A stretch of DNA of 61,039 nt from contig VGRO01000012.1 in NCBI GenBank assembly GCA_016875335.1, positions 1-61,039 of the forward strand, written 5' to 3'. The notes below the pieces were generated by a model, which searched no databases, had not been told where the DNA came from, and worked only from the letters and a program-made list of their open reading frames with translations. The stretch is from Deltaproteobacteria bacterium. GTDB taxonomy: Bacteria > Myxococcota_A > UBA9042. A program made the position numbers and the translations under genes. Below, piece after piece: positions 34,074 through 43,667 of this stretch. Numbering within the stretch: position 1 is the stretch's first letter; every line of letters begins with the position of its first letter.

Positions 34074-35528
34074 CTACTTGGACAACTCCGCCATGCGGGC
34101 ACGGAGCGCGCGCAGCGTCTTGACCGTGGCGCCAACGCCCCCGGACTGCTGGCGCGCGACCAGGACCCGCATCAACTCCACGAGTTTGTCGCCGTATGGG
34201 TACCACCATGGCTCAGGCTTGCGGTTGCCGTCCGCAACCACCAGCCGCGGACGGGTCATGTGGGCGAGCGCGTCGGGCGAGTTGGTCACGCCGGTGCCGG
34301 AATCGCCGACGCCGGTCCAGGGTAGGTCCGGCAGGGCGCCGCTGAAACTGTGGTTGTTGATCCAGACCATGCCGCAGCGCAATTGGGCGGCCAGGGCGTC
34401 GGCGCGGTCCGCGTTGCCGCTCCACACCGAGGCGCCCAGCCCATAGCGGCTGTCGTTGGCCAGCGCGACCAATTCGGCGTCATCGGCACCCTGCACCAGC
34501 ACGGCGACGGGGCCGAACGACTCGTCGCACCACGCGGGCGCGTCGGCCGGCACGCGGGCGAGCAACAGCGGCGGCAGTGGCCGGTCGGTGGCATCGATGC
34601 GGCCGGTGAGCAACACTGCACCGCGACCGAGCGCGTCCTGCACGTGGCGCTCGACGATCGCCCGCTGCGCCGGAGTGACCAACTCGGGCACGTCGCGCGC
34701 GGCCTTTTCCATCGCTGCGACCAGTTTGGGGACGAACACGTGGGCAATCCCCTGGTGGACCGCCACGCGCTCGATGCCGCTGCAGTTTTGGCCCGCGTTG
34801 GTCAGGATGCCCCACGCGACACCCTGCGCCGTGCGGTCCACCGCGCAGTCGTCGAGCACGATTGCGCAATCCTTTCCGCCCAGCTCCAACTCGCACGGGA
34901 TGCCCCGTTCGGCGCACGCCACCGCCACCTTGCGACCGGTGCGCGTCGACCCCGTGAACACCACCAGATCGGGACCAGCCTCCACCAAGGCCGCCCCTGC
35001 CGCGCCATCGCCCTCGAGCAGGGTCACCACGTCGCCCAGCCTCGCGTGCAGCGCCTGCACCAGCCATGCGCCACTGCGCGGCGTGATTTCGCTCGGCTTG
35101 AGCACCACCGCGTTGCCGCCGAGCAGCGCCGGCACGATCGTCCGCATTGGCAACGAAACCGGATAGTTCCACGGCGAGATGCACGCCACGACGCCGCGAG
35201 GCACGCGGTGGACGACCGCCTTCTTGCCGGGAAGTTCCAGCGCAGGCACCAGGCCCTTGCGCGGCGCGAGCTGACCCGGACCGTGCTTGCACCAATAGGC
35301 GACGAGATCGCCAACCCCCAGGACCTCGCTGCTGTAGGCCTCAGCGAGTGGCTTGTGCGTTTCGGTGACAATCAACTGCGCGAGTTCTTCGGCGCGCAGC
35401 AGGATTGCCAGACCTGCGGCCCGCAACCGCTTGGCCCGTTCCGTGACGGCAAGGGCTGCCCACGCCGGTTGGGCGGCGCGGGCGCGCGCAACGGCGCTAC
35501 TGGCTTGTGCGGCGGGGTTGGTTGACAC
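34074..35528 (-). CDS. NAD(P)-dependent aldehyde dehydrogenase
   Basis: 484 residues from a GTG at 35528, with GGAGG eight bases before it. The enzyme oxidises an aldehyde to an acid using NAD(P). It has SPWNYPVSLPMRTIVPALLG (the cofactor-binding region), VVFTGSTRTGRKV, the general-base Glu in CELELGGKDC (E215) and the catalytic Cys in NAGQNCSGIERV (C249). The start candidates upstream have no ribosome site. It is divergent from a small protein/GMC oxidoreductase pair with 117 bases between, suggesting joint control and a two-step alcohol-to-acid oxidation. The natural substrate is unknown; long-chain or hydrophobic alcohols are plausible. Confidence 0.92.
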   Translation of the reverse strand: MSTNPAAQASSAVARARAAQPAWAALAVTERAKRLRAAGLAILLRAEELAQLIVTETHKPLAEAYSSEVLGVGDLVAYWCKHGPGQLAPRKGLVPALELPGKKAVVHRVPRGVVACISPWNYPVSLPMRTIVPALLGGNAVVLKPSEITPRSGAWLVQALHARLGDVVTLLEGDGAAGAALVEAGPDLVVFTGSTRTGRKVAVACAERGIPCELELGGKDCAIVLDDCAVDRTAQGVAWGILTNAGQNCSGIERVAVHQGIAHVFVPKLVAAMEKAARDVPELVTPAQRAIVERHVQDALGRGAVLLTGRIDATDRPLPPLLLARVPADAPAWCDESFGPVAVLVQGADDAELVALANDSRYGLGASVWSGNADRADALAAQLRCGMVWINNHSFSGALPDLPWTGVGDSGTGVTNSPDALAHMTRPRLVVADGNRKPEPWWYPYGDKLVELMRVLVARQQSGGVGATVKTLRALRARMAELSK

Positions 35529-35645
35529 GGTGGATGCCTCCAAAATAAGGTGCGGTCGCGCCGCGGCGGCTGCATACGGCAAAACGCGGCGGCGCGCCAG
35601 TGGTGTCTGGCGTGCGCGGTGCGCGCGCGCCTGCCAGGAGCGACC

Positions 35646-36086
35646 GTGTGGGTGGCCCTTCTGCACGACGCGGTGCGCGCGGCGTTTCCATCTACCGCGC
35701 GCGTACCCGGCCTTGACCGCCTGGACAGTCGACCGTTCCTGCGGCAACTGCTGCGGCAGGCGCCTTGGACCCTGTGGTTCGGCGCAGTGGGCAGCGCAAT
35801 CGCCTGGCAGGTGACGCCGGTGTTGACCATCGGCTGGCCGGTGCCTGCGGCGATGTTGCCTGCCGCGGCGCGCGACCGCCACGCCAACGCCATGTCGGGC
35901 CATGGCCTCTATCTGGTGCGCATGGCGATGGTCATGATCAAGACCGTCGGCGGCCTGTATTGGGGCGCCGCGCCGGAGGTCCGCACTGCACTCGGCCTGC
36001 CGTTGTATGGCACCGACCCGGCGACCGTTCGCGACGAGGAACTCGCCGGCCGCGCCATCTGGCCGCAGTCCCAGGGGACGCCGTGA
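35646..36086 (+). CDS. small protein coupled to the GMC oxidoreductase
   Basis: 146 residues from a GTG at 35646, with CAGGAG five bases before it. The protein has a hydrophobic patch (QAPWTLWFGAVGSAIAWQV) and a conserved-looking segment (MSGHGLYLVRMAMVMIKTV). It ends with LGLPLYGTDPATVRDEELAG. No signal peptide is obvious. Its stop overlaps the GTG start of the GMC oxidoreductase (GTGA), implying tightly linked production. It may be a small subunit or assembly factor, analogous to companion subunits of other FAD dehydrogenases. I do not recognise the family. Confidence 0.7.
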   Translation: MWVALLHDAVRAAFPSTARVPGLDRLDSRPFLRQLLRQAPWTLWFGAVGSAIAWQVTPVLTIGWPVPAAMLPAAARDRHANAMSGHGLYLVRMAMVMIKTVGGLYWGAAPEVRTALGLPLYGTDPATVRDEELAGRAIWPQSQGTP

Positions 36087-37603
36087 GCCAGGGCCAACAC
36101 CTTGCGTTTCGCGCGGGGCCTGCCGTCGAACTGGACTGCGACTATGCGGTGGTCGGCAGCGGCGCTGGCGGGGCGATGGCGGCGATCGAGTTGGCCCGGG
36201 CCGGGTTGCGCGTGGTCGTCGTCGAGGCCGGTCCGTGGCGCGACCCCGAGGACTACCCGTGGACCATGTTGGGCACGATGCGCGACATGTTCCACGATTG
36301 GGGGACGTTGGTCGCCACCGGCGATTCGATCATCCCCGTGGTGCAAGCCAGCCTTGTCGGTGGAACGCCTGTGATCAACAGCGCAATCGTCGTGCGCACC
36401 CCCGGCGACGTGCTGCGATCGTGGCGCGACGACCACGGCCTGGGCGACACCTTTGACGAGCGGGCCATCGGCGACGCCCAGGACCAGATCGAGCGCGAAC
36501 TGAGCATCCAGGAGACGGACTGGCGCATCGCCGGCAAGGCCGCGGATTTCATGCTGCAGGGCCTGCGGCGGATGTCGATCGAAGCGCATCCGATCACGCG
36601 CAACGTCGCCCGCTGCAAGGGCGCGATGCAGTGCTTGCAGGGTTGCCGCAACCGCAGCAAGCAGACCGCCAACCTGCTGTGGATGCGCGAACTGGTGCAC
36701 GAGCGCGCCGGTACGGTGCTGTCGTGCGCCCCGGTCGACCGCGTCCACCTGAGCGGCGGTCGGGCCGTGGGCGTCGCCGGCCGGTTTCGCCATCCTGCCA
36801 CCCGGGCGGCTGGCGCGGCGTTTTCGGTGCGGGCGCGCCGCGGCGTCGTTCTGGCTGCGTCGGCGACCGGTACGGCACCGCTGCTCCAGCGCTCTGGGCT
36901 GCGCCTGCCAGCGCTCGGCCGATTTTTCCGCGGCCATCCTGGCGCGGGCGTTGTGGGCGTCTATCCGCACGCCATCGACATGCACACGGGGCCTAGCCAG
37001 GCCGCCGCGTCGATGCACCACCGGCTCGACCAGGGCATCAAGCTCGAATCGCTGTCGTTGCCGCTGGAGCTGTTTGCGGCGCGCGTGGGCGGGGCGGGCC
37101 CGGCGTTGATGGACAAGCTGGCAGATGTGCGCAACTGCGCCATGTGGGTGACTGCGGTGCGCGCCGAAGCCCAAGGCGTCATCCGCCAGACGTGGTGGGG
37201 CGGCCGATCGCTGCACTACGTGCCGACCCGCCGCGACCTGGAGCGGCTGCGGTTTGGCACCAAGCTCCTGGCGCGCGCCCACTTCGAAATGGGCGCGGAC
37301 AAGGTGTGGCCTGGCATCGCCGGGCTGCCCGCGGAACTGTGCAAGGACGACGTCGACCGCATCGACGCCGCGCCCCTCGACAACCGCGCGTGGACCTGGG
37401 TCTTGTCGCACCTGTTTGGCGGCGCGGTCCTCGGTGCCAACCCGCAGACGGCCGTGGTCGGCCCCGACCTGCACGTTTTTGGGGTGCGCGATTTGCACGT
37501 GGTGGACGCCGCAGCGCTGCCGACGACGCTCGGAATCAACCCGCAGCACACGATCATGGCTGTCGCCGCGGTGACGGCGCACACCCTGGCGGCGCGCGCG
37601 TAG
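36083..37603 (+). CDS. GMC-family FAD oxidoreductase
   Basis: 506 residues from a GTG at 36083 overlapping the previous stop. The N-terminal FAD-binding motif is YAVVGSGAGGAMAAIELARAG, followed by VVVVEAG. The C-terminal segment DLHVVDAAALPTTLGINPQH is the GMC signature near the active site. The catalytic His lies in GINPQHT, so it should oxidise an alcohol or related substrate and pass electrons onward. A Cys-containing segment (ARCKGAMQCLQGCRNRSKQ) resembles those in long-chain alcohol-type members. It is divergent from the aldehyde dehydrogenase, consistent with alcohol to aldehyde to acid conversion. Acceptor and substrate are not shown. Confidence 0.88.
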   Translation: MSQGQHLAFRAGPAVELDCDYAVVGSGAGGAMAAIELARAGLRVVVVEAGPWRDPEDYPWTMLGTMRDMFHDWGTLVATGDSIIPVVQASLVGGTPVINSAIVVRTPGDVLRSWRDDHGLGDTFDERAIGDAQDQIERELSIQETDWRIAGKAADFMLQGLRRMSIEAHPITRNVARCKGAMQCLQGCRNRSKQTANLLWMRELVHERAGTVLSCAPVDRVHLSGGRAVGVAGRFRHPATRAAGAAFSVRARRGVVLAASATGTAPLLQRSGLRLPALGRFFRGHPGAGVVGVYPHAIDMHTGPSQAAASMHHRLDQGIKLESLSLPLELFAARVGGAGPALMDKLADVRNCAMWVTAVRAEAQGVIRQTWWGGRSLHYVPTRRDLERLRFGTKLLARAHFEMGADKVWPGIAGLPAELCKDDVDRIDAAPLDNRAWTWVLSHLFGGAVLGANPQTAVVGPDLHVFGVRDLHVVDAAALPTTLGINPQHTIMAVAAVTAHTLAARA

Positions 37604-37862
37604 CCGCCCCTGCATCGGCGCGTCCTGGATGCGGTCTGGAATCGCCGCGCAGGCCTCTTGGTCGGTCCTTGCCGTTGCGTGCATCGTTTGGCGGACTCCA
37701 GCAATTTGCGATCGCGGCAGGGGCTGTGCCACACTTGCGCGGTCTGTGGTGTGGCTACGCCACCCCAACGGACGGACGGGCGGCCATCGGAGGTCGCTCG
37801 GTCGCGCCGCGCAGGCCACAACGACCGCGCCGCAGCGGGGTCGGTCGCCCGAGGGGGTTCCG

Positions 37863-40800
37863 TTGCACAATTACGCTTGCTCTGCGGTCGGGTTGCCGCG
37901 TTGCTCCAGCGCGCGCGCGCTGTTGTGGGCCGTGTCCATGACGGTGGGCCTGCTCGCGGCCTGCGGTGAAGACACAACCGCCAGCGGCGCCGGCACCGAC
38001 GTGGGCGCGACCACCGAACCGGACGCGCAGATCTTTGAGGCGAGCCCGACCCCGGACACCATGACCGGTGGCAGCGACGCCCCGGTGCTGCCCGACCTGA
38101 CCACTGGCGATACGGCGGCGGCCTGTCCCGGCGCGCCAGGTTGCGCCTGCAAGGAAGCGAAGGACTGCGACGGCGGCTTCTGCATCGTGACCGCCAAGGG
38201 CCAGGTCTGCGCCAAGAAGTGCTCGTCGACCGAATGCGCCGCAGACGAAAAATGCGTGCTGGCCGGCACGACCGACGTCGTCAACATCTGCGTGCCCAAG
38301 ACCGCCCTGTTGTGCAATCCCTGCTCCACCAACGCCCAGTGCCAGAATCAGGCCAGCCCGGACGCTCGCTGCGTCGACAGCGGCAACAACGGTGCGTTTT
38401 GCGGCACAGGCTGCGCGGCCGATGCGGACTGCGCGCAAGGGTACGCGTGCAGCGACGTCAAGGACGTGTCGGGCGCGGCGACCAAGCAGTGCGTTCCCAA
38501 GAGCGGCGCGGCGTGCGCGTGCAGTCCCTACGCCATCGCCCAGCAGTTGGCCACCAAATGTTTCGTGCCCACCGGCGACGGCAAGTGCGAAGGCAAGCGC
38601 ACCTGTTTGCCCGAAGGCACCCCAGGTGCCCCGACCGGCGGCGGGTTGACGGCCTGCCTCGCGCCCGACGTCAAACCCGAGGAGTGCAACGGCAAGGACG
38701 ACGACTGCGACGGCCAGACCGACGAGGCCACCTGCGTGGATCAGAACCCGTGTACGGACGACATCTGCAAGGGCGCGGGCGGCTGCGGCAACCCGAACAA
38801 CACCGGGAAGTGCAGCGACGATTCCGCCTGCACCGAGGGCGACGCCTGTGCCGACGGCAAGTGCGTGCCGGGCAAGGCGGTCGCCTGCGACGACAAGAAC
38901 GCGTGCACCAAGGACAGTTGCGACGCCAAAGCCGGCTGCCAGTACAGCGACGACGACGCGGCCGCATGCAACGCGGACGACAACCCGTGCACGCTCAACG
39001 ACACCTGCAAGGCCGGCAAATGCCAGGCCGGCGCGGCCAAGGCGTGTACCAACGAAGATCCGTGCCTGCTCGGCAAGTGCGACATCGCGGACGGATCGTG
39101 CAAGTACAAGTTCCAGGACAGCGCGCCTTGCAACGATGGCAGCCCTTGTACGCAAAACGAAAAGTGCACGAGCGATGCCTGCAAGGGCGAGACGGTTTCG
39201 TGCGACGACAAGAACACCTGCACATCGGACAGTTGCGACCCCAAGACGGGGTGCACGCACGTCAACGTTTCAGGCGCCTGCGACGACGGCGACAAGTGCA
39301 CCGACAAGGACGTCTGCGCCGACGGCAAGTGCAAGGGGGCCGCGGTCGATGTGGCCGCGTTCTGCGACGACAAGAACCCGTGCACGACCGACAGTTGCGA
39401 CGCAGCCAAGGGCTGCCAGGCGACGGCCGCAACGGGCGCCAAGTGCGACGACGGCAACCCTTGCACCGAACAGGACGCGTGCAAGGACGGAAAGTGCAAC
39501 AGCGACATCAACAACTGCGCATGCCAGGCGGACAGCGACTGCAAGGACGACGGCAACCTGTGCAACGGCACGCTCTACTGCGACAAGAGCAAGCAACCCT
39601 TCGTGTGCAAGGTCAAGGACACGACGATTGTCAACTGCGACACCAGCTTGAACGGCGAGTGCCAGACCAACCAGTGCGATCCGGCGACCGGCAAGTGCGG
39701 ATTCACAAAGAAGCCCGACTTTCTGCCGTGCAACGCCGACGACAGCCTGTGCACGGTCGGTGACGTGTGCGGCGACGGCAAGTGCAAGCCAGGCACGGTA
39801 CAGTCCTGCGACGACAAGAACCCGTGCACCGACGACTCGTGCGACGCCAAGAAGGGCTGTGTGTTCAAGCCCAACACCACACCCTGCAACGCCGACGACA
39901 ACTTGTGCACCGAAAACGATGCGTGCGCGCTCGGCGCCTGCGTCGCCGGCAAGGCCAAGTCCTGCGACAGCGGCGACGCCTGCATCACCGGCAAGTGCTC
40001 GATCATCGACGGCAAATGCAACTACAAGCCGGCCAACGGCGCGCCGTGCAACGACAGCAACCCGTGTACCCTCAACGACGCGTGCAAGGACGACCTGTGC
40101 ACGGGGACCGCGGCCAACTGCGACGACAAGAACCCGTGCACCGGCGACGCCTGCGACAACAAGACCGGCTGCGTGCACAACCCGGTGCCCGCCAGTTGCG
40201 ACGACGGCGACAAGTGCACGACCAGCGACGGCTGCAAGGACGGCAAGTGCGCAGGCGCGCCCGTCGACATCGCCAAGACCTGCAACGACGACAACGTCTG
40301 CACCCTCGACGGCTGCGATGCCGCGACGGGTTGCACGTTCAAGCCCCAATCGGGCGGCCCATGCGACGACGGCAATACCTGTACCCAGAACGACACCTGC
40401 GACAAGGGCCAGTGCGCGCCAGGCACCAACACCTGCTCGTGCCAGAACGACGCCGACTGCAAGGACGACGGCAACCTGTGCAACGGAGTGCTCTTCTGCG
40501 ACAAGGCCAAGGTCCCGTATCAGTGCAAGATCAAGACGGATTCCATCATCGCCTGCGACGACGCGCTCAACACCCAGTGCAGCAAGGTCGCCTGCGATCC
40601 CGCGCTGGGCAAGTGCGTGGTGACCAACAGCCCCGACGGCGCACCGTGCGACGCCGACAAGAACGCGTGCACCGACAACGACACCTGCAAGACGGGCAAG
40701 TGCACGGCCGGCGCGCTCAAGGCGTGCGACGACAAGAACGTCTGCACCGACGACAGTTGCGACCCTGCAGCCGGTTGCAAGTTCGCCAACAACACGGCGC

Positions 40801-41486
40801 CTTGCGACGCCGACAACAATGCCTGCACGCAGAACGACAAGTGCGCCAGCGGCTCGTGCGGCGCCGGCGTCGCCAAGAAGTGCGACGACAGCGAGCCCTG
40901 TACGCAGGATGGCTGCGACGCCAAGAGCGGCACCTGCCTCTACACGCCGATCCAGACCACGTGCAGCGACAACAACGTGTGCACGAGCGGCGACACCTGT
41001 GGAGCGGCCAAATCGGGCGCCTACACCTGCCTGGCGGGCAAGCCGATCGTGTGCGACGACAAGAACCCCTGCACCATCGACCTGTGCGACGCGCTGAAGG
41101 GTTGCCAGTACACGGTCGATTCATCGGTGACCGCGCCGTGCTATTCCGGTCCCTCGGGCACCGAGGGCAAGGGCGCGTGCAAGGCTGGCAAGCAGGCGTG
41201 TGACGCGCAGGGCCAACTCGGCAAGTGCTCTGGCGAGGTCCTGCCCGCGGCCAAGGAACTGTGCAACGGCATCGACGACAACTGCGACGCCGTGACCGAC
41301 GAGGGCTGCGCGCCAGTGGCGTTCGCCGGACGTGTCGCCAACGGCGTTGTTGCGGGCAGCGCCGGCAAGACCAACGTGCGCGTCATGGTGGGCGGGTCGG
41401 TGGCGGCCGGCGCGACCGGCGGCAACCAGCAGACCACGGCAAACCTCGGATTCTTTGCGTGGATTCGCAAGATCATCGGACTGTGA
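37863..41486 (+). CDS. giant Cys-rich repeat lipoprotein A
   Basis: 1207 residues from a TTG at 37863, preceded by GAGGGG. The paralogue at 46049 also starts with His-Asn after Met, supporting this start. A signal sequence ends with LLAAC as the lipobox. After a Thr/Asp/Pro linker come two Cys modules and a PMBM-type motif (ECNGKDDDCDGQTDE). A long array follows of alternating units such as CDDKNPCTTDSCD..KGC and CNADDNPCTLNDTCKAGKC. A block containing CxCQxDxDCKDDGNLCNG occurs twice, 918 bases apart (near 39540 and 40458), indicating internal duplication. The end has a second CNGIDDNCDAVTDEGC motif and a hydrophobic tail FFAWIRKIIGL. It is likely a rigid disulfide-bonded surface stalk. Its ligand is unknown. 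Confidence 0.8.
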   Translation: MHNYACSAVGLPRCSSARALLWAVSMTVGLLAACGEDTTASGAGTDVGATTEPDAQIFEASPTPDTMTGGSDAPVLPDLTTGDTAAACPGAPGCACKEAKDCDGGFCIVTAKGQVCAKKCSSTECAADEKCVLAGTTDVVNICVPKTALLCNPCSTNAQCQNQASPDARCVDSGNNGAFCGTGCAADADCAQGYACSDVKDVSGAATKQCVPKSGAACACSPYAIAQQLATKCFVPTGDGKCEGKRTCLPEGTPGAPTGGGLTACLAPDVKPEECNGKDDDCDGQTDEATCVDQNPCTDDICKGAGGCGNPNNTGKCSDDSACTEGDACADGKCVPGKAVACDDKNACTKDSCDAKAGCQYSDDDAAACNADDNPCTLNDTCKAGKCQAGAAKACTNEDPCLLGKCDIADGSCKYKFQDSAPCNDGSPCTQNEKCTSDACKGETVSCDDKNTCTSDSCDPKTGCTHVNVSGACDDGDKCTDKDVCADGKCKGAAVDVAAFCDDKNPCTTDSCDAAKGCQATAATGAKCDDGNPCTEQDACKDGKCNSDINNCACQADSDCKDDGNLCNGTLYCDKSKQPFVCKVKDTTIVNCDTSLNGECQTNQCDPATGKCGFTKKPDFLPCNADDSLCTVGDVCGDGKCKPGTVQSCDDKNPCTDDSCDAKKGCVFKPNTTPCNADDNLCTENDACALGACVAGKAKSCDSGDACITGKCSIIDGKCNYKPANGAPCNDSNPCTLNDACKDDLCTGTAANCDDKNPCTGDACDNKTGCVHNPVPASCDDGDKCTTSDGCKDGKCAGAPVDIAKTCNDDNVCTLDGCDAATGCTFKPQSGGPCDDGNTCTQNDTCDKGQCAPGTNTCSCQNDADCKDDGNLCNGVLFCDKAKVPYQCKIKTDSIIACDDALNTQCSKVACDPALGKCVVTNSPDGAPCDADKNACTDNDTCKTGKCTAGALKACDDKNVCTDDSCDPAAGCKFANNTAPCDADNNACTQNDKCASGSCGAGVAKKCDDSEPCTQDGCDAKSGTCLYTPIQTTCSDNNVCTSGDTCGAAKSGAYTCLAGKPIVCDDKNPCTIDLCDALKGCQYTVDSSVTAPCYSGPSGTEGKGACKAGKQACDAQGQLGKCSGEVLPAAKELCNGIDDNCDAVTDEGCAPVAFAGRVANGVVAGSAGKTNVRVMVGGSVAAGATGGNQQTTANLGFFAWIRKIIGL

Positions 41487-41530
41487 ACCCTTTTGCGCCG
41501 TTCGCGCTGCGGGCGGCACCAGGAGTAAAG

Positions 41531-43615
41531 TTGGCGACCAAACTCTCTCGGGCCCGTTGGCTTGCCGCGGCTGGCGCATTCGTCGCCGCCGCATCGGCTT
41601 GGCCCGCACAGGCGGCCATTCCCACCATCGCCAACGTCGAGGGCGTCCTGCTGTCCGCCGGCGGCGGCCCGGCGGCCGACGGCAACTACTCCGTCGTGTT
41701 CAGCCTCTACACGCAGCAGACCGGCGGCACCGCGCTGTGGACAGAGACCGGGTCGGTCGCCGCCAAAGCCGGCCAGTTCTCCTACCCGATGGGCAGCAAG
41801 ACGCCGCTCTCGGCCGCTGCGCTCAATTCACAGGCGGTTTGGCTCGGCGTGGCCATCGGCGCGGACCCGGAACTGCCACGCCAGACCGTCGGTTCGTCGC
41901 TGTTCGCACTGCGCGCAGCCGTCGCCGAGAACCTGGACTGCTCCGGCTGCATCAAGGGCACCGCCATCGATGGAGCAGTCCTTCAGCCCTACGCCAAGGC
42001 CGCCGACCTGGGCGCCTACGCCAAGACGGCTGATTTGAGCGCCTATGCCAAGGCGACCGACCTCGGCAACTATGCAAAGGCCGCCGATCTCGCCGACTAC
42101 GCCAAAGTGGCGTCGCTTGCCGCAGTCGCCGGCAGCGGCAGCTACAAGGATCTCAAGGACCCACCGGCCCTGGCCGACGTCGCCAAGACGGGCAACTACG
42201 GCGACCTCGCCGGCAAGCCGGTGCTGCCCAAGCTGGGATCGGCCTGCGGCAGTGGCCTGGTGCTCAACGGCCTCAAGGCCGACGGTTCGCTCGACTGCGG
42301 CCCGCTGCAAGTGCCGCCGGACTACATCGACGAAATCTCCAACGGCTTGATTTGGAACCAGTTTGTCGATACGGTGCCCGGCAAGGCCAAGACGCCGATC
42401 CCGGACGGTCAAGGTGCCGGCGTCGCGACCAGCGTGAACTTCCCAGACATCGGTCTCGCGCAGGCAATCTGGGTCGACGTCGATGTGTTCCACTCCGACG
42501 TCTCGCACATCTCCATTGAGCTGTTCGGCCCGGGCATGTCGACGCCGTACATCCTGTACAGCAAGAGCAAGACCGGCAACAAGCTCAAGGTGTCGTTCAA
42601 CAAGGACACCGCAATCGCCCAAGGTGACATGAACAAGGACTGGATCGGCAAGAACATCCAGGGCACCTGGTCGCTGACGGTCAAGGACCCGGTGGACAAC
42701 CAGAACAACAGCGACGTCGACGGCGAATTCAGTTGGGCGATCAGCATCCAGACCCTGTCGACCAAGAAGGTGCAGGTCAAGGGCAACCTCATTGTCGACG
42801 GCAAGATCTGGGGCACCAGCATTTGTGGCAACGGCGTCCTTGAGAAGGGCGAAACTTGTGACGACGGCAACGCCATGGACAGCGACGGTTGCAGCCGCGA
42901 CTGCGACGCGAAGGCTGCGCTCAAGGACTGCGCGGCCATCTTGGCGGCTGATGCCAAGGCCCAAAGCGGCTGGTACACCATCGACCTGGACGGCAAGGGC
43001 GCGTATCCGGCCAAGACCGTTTGGTGCGACATGACCACCGATGGCGGCGGTTGGACCCGGTTTTGGCACTTCTCCGACCCGGACGGCGTCACCGGCGAGC
43101 ACCAGGAAGATTGGGACGACGCCATTTCATTCGCGGCTGCCGGCGGCATCAAGCAATGGATGGTCAAAACCTTCCTGGATCCGGCGGAGAGTTCACATGC
43201 CGGCTCGGCGTACCACAACGCGTGGTCGATGGTCGTCAACGCCGGCTACCAGGGTCGGGCGTTCACGTTCTTCCGCAATACCTACAATTTGAGCACGAAC
43301 TCTCACCGCTACGCGGACACGGGGCGCATAGACAGCGCGAAAATCCTGCCGAATTCCAACTGCAAATCCTGGGACAGCAACAACGGCCGCCACCTTTGGG
43401 GCGAGCACCGCTGGTCCGACAACCTCTGCATCGGGTGGATGTGGATGATGGTGTGCGCCAGCCCAGGCTACCACATGCTGATCATCCACCACGACTACAA
43501 CTACGGCGGCGCGTGGGGCCGCCAACAACACCTCATCGGCACCGACAAGTCGCCCGGCGGAAACCACGGTAACTACGACGAAGATGGCGGCACCTACGAG
43601 TTCTACTTCAAGTAG
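41531..43615 (+). CDS. secreted surface protein B1: P domain, DUF4215 and fibrinogen-like tip
   Basis: 694 residues from a TTG at 41531, with AGGAG five bases before it. A GTG at 41483 is an alternative without a ribosome site. A signal peptide ends near AQAA. A beta-rich N-terminal domain carries GVLLSAGGGPAADG. Four to five degenerate repeats of the form YAKAADLG follow (near 155-190), then a proprotein-convertase-type P domain (about 303-413, FPDIGLAQAIWVDVDVF ... GTWSLTVKDP). A DUF4215-type Cys module (about 433-460, CGNGVLEKGETCDDGN) and a C-terminal fibrinogen-like domain (from about 465, with DGGGWTRFWHF) complete it. These modules bind ligands or carbohydrates in other proteins. The first ~430 residues closely match the next gene, B2, but the tip differs. 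The substrate is unknown. Confidence 0.82.
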   Translation: MATKLSRARWLAAAGAFVAAASAWPAQAAIPTIANVEGVLLSAGGGPAADGNYSVVFSLYTQQTGGTALWTETGSVAAKAGQFSYPMGSKTPLSAAALNSQAVWLGVAIGADPELPRQTVGSSLFALRAAVAENLDCSGCIKGTAIDGAVLQPYAKAADLGAYAKTADLSAYAKATDLGNYAKAADLADYAKVASLAAVAGSGSYKDLKDPPALADVAKTGNYGDLAGKPVLPKLGSACGSGLVLNGLKADGSLDCGPLQVPPDYIDEISNGLIWNQFVDTVPGKAKTPIPDGQGAGVATSVNFPDIGLAQAIWVDVDVFHSDVSHISIELFGPGMSTPYILYSKSKTGNKLKVSFNKDTAIAQGDMNKDWIGKNIQGTWSLTVKDPVDNQNNSDVDGEFSWAISIQTLSTKKVQVKGNLIVDGKIWGTSICGNGVLEKGETCDDGNAMDSDGCSRDCDAKAALKDCAAILAADAKAQSGWYTIDLDGKGAYPAKTVWCDMTTDGGGWTRFWHFSDPDGVTGEHQEDWDDAISFAAAGGIKQWMVKTFLDPAESSHAGSAYHNAWSMVVNAGYQGRAFTFFRNTYNLSTNSHRYADTGRIDSAKILPNSNCKSWDSNNGRHLWGEHRWSDNLCIGWMWMMVCASPGYHMLIIHHDYNYGGAWGRQQHLIGTDKSPGGNHGNYDEDGGTYEFYFK

Positions 43616-43667
43616 GCCGCAGCGCCAACAACCCAAACCGCCGCGACAGGCGGCAACGCGAGGATCC

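Noticed and set aside
41483-41530. GTG at 41483 as start of B1, overlapping the lipoprotein A stop
   Set aside because: No ribosome site precedes it, whereas AGGAG sits five bases before the TTG at 41531, which also gives a normal signal peptide.
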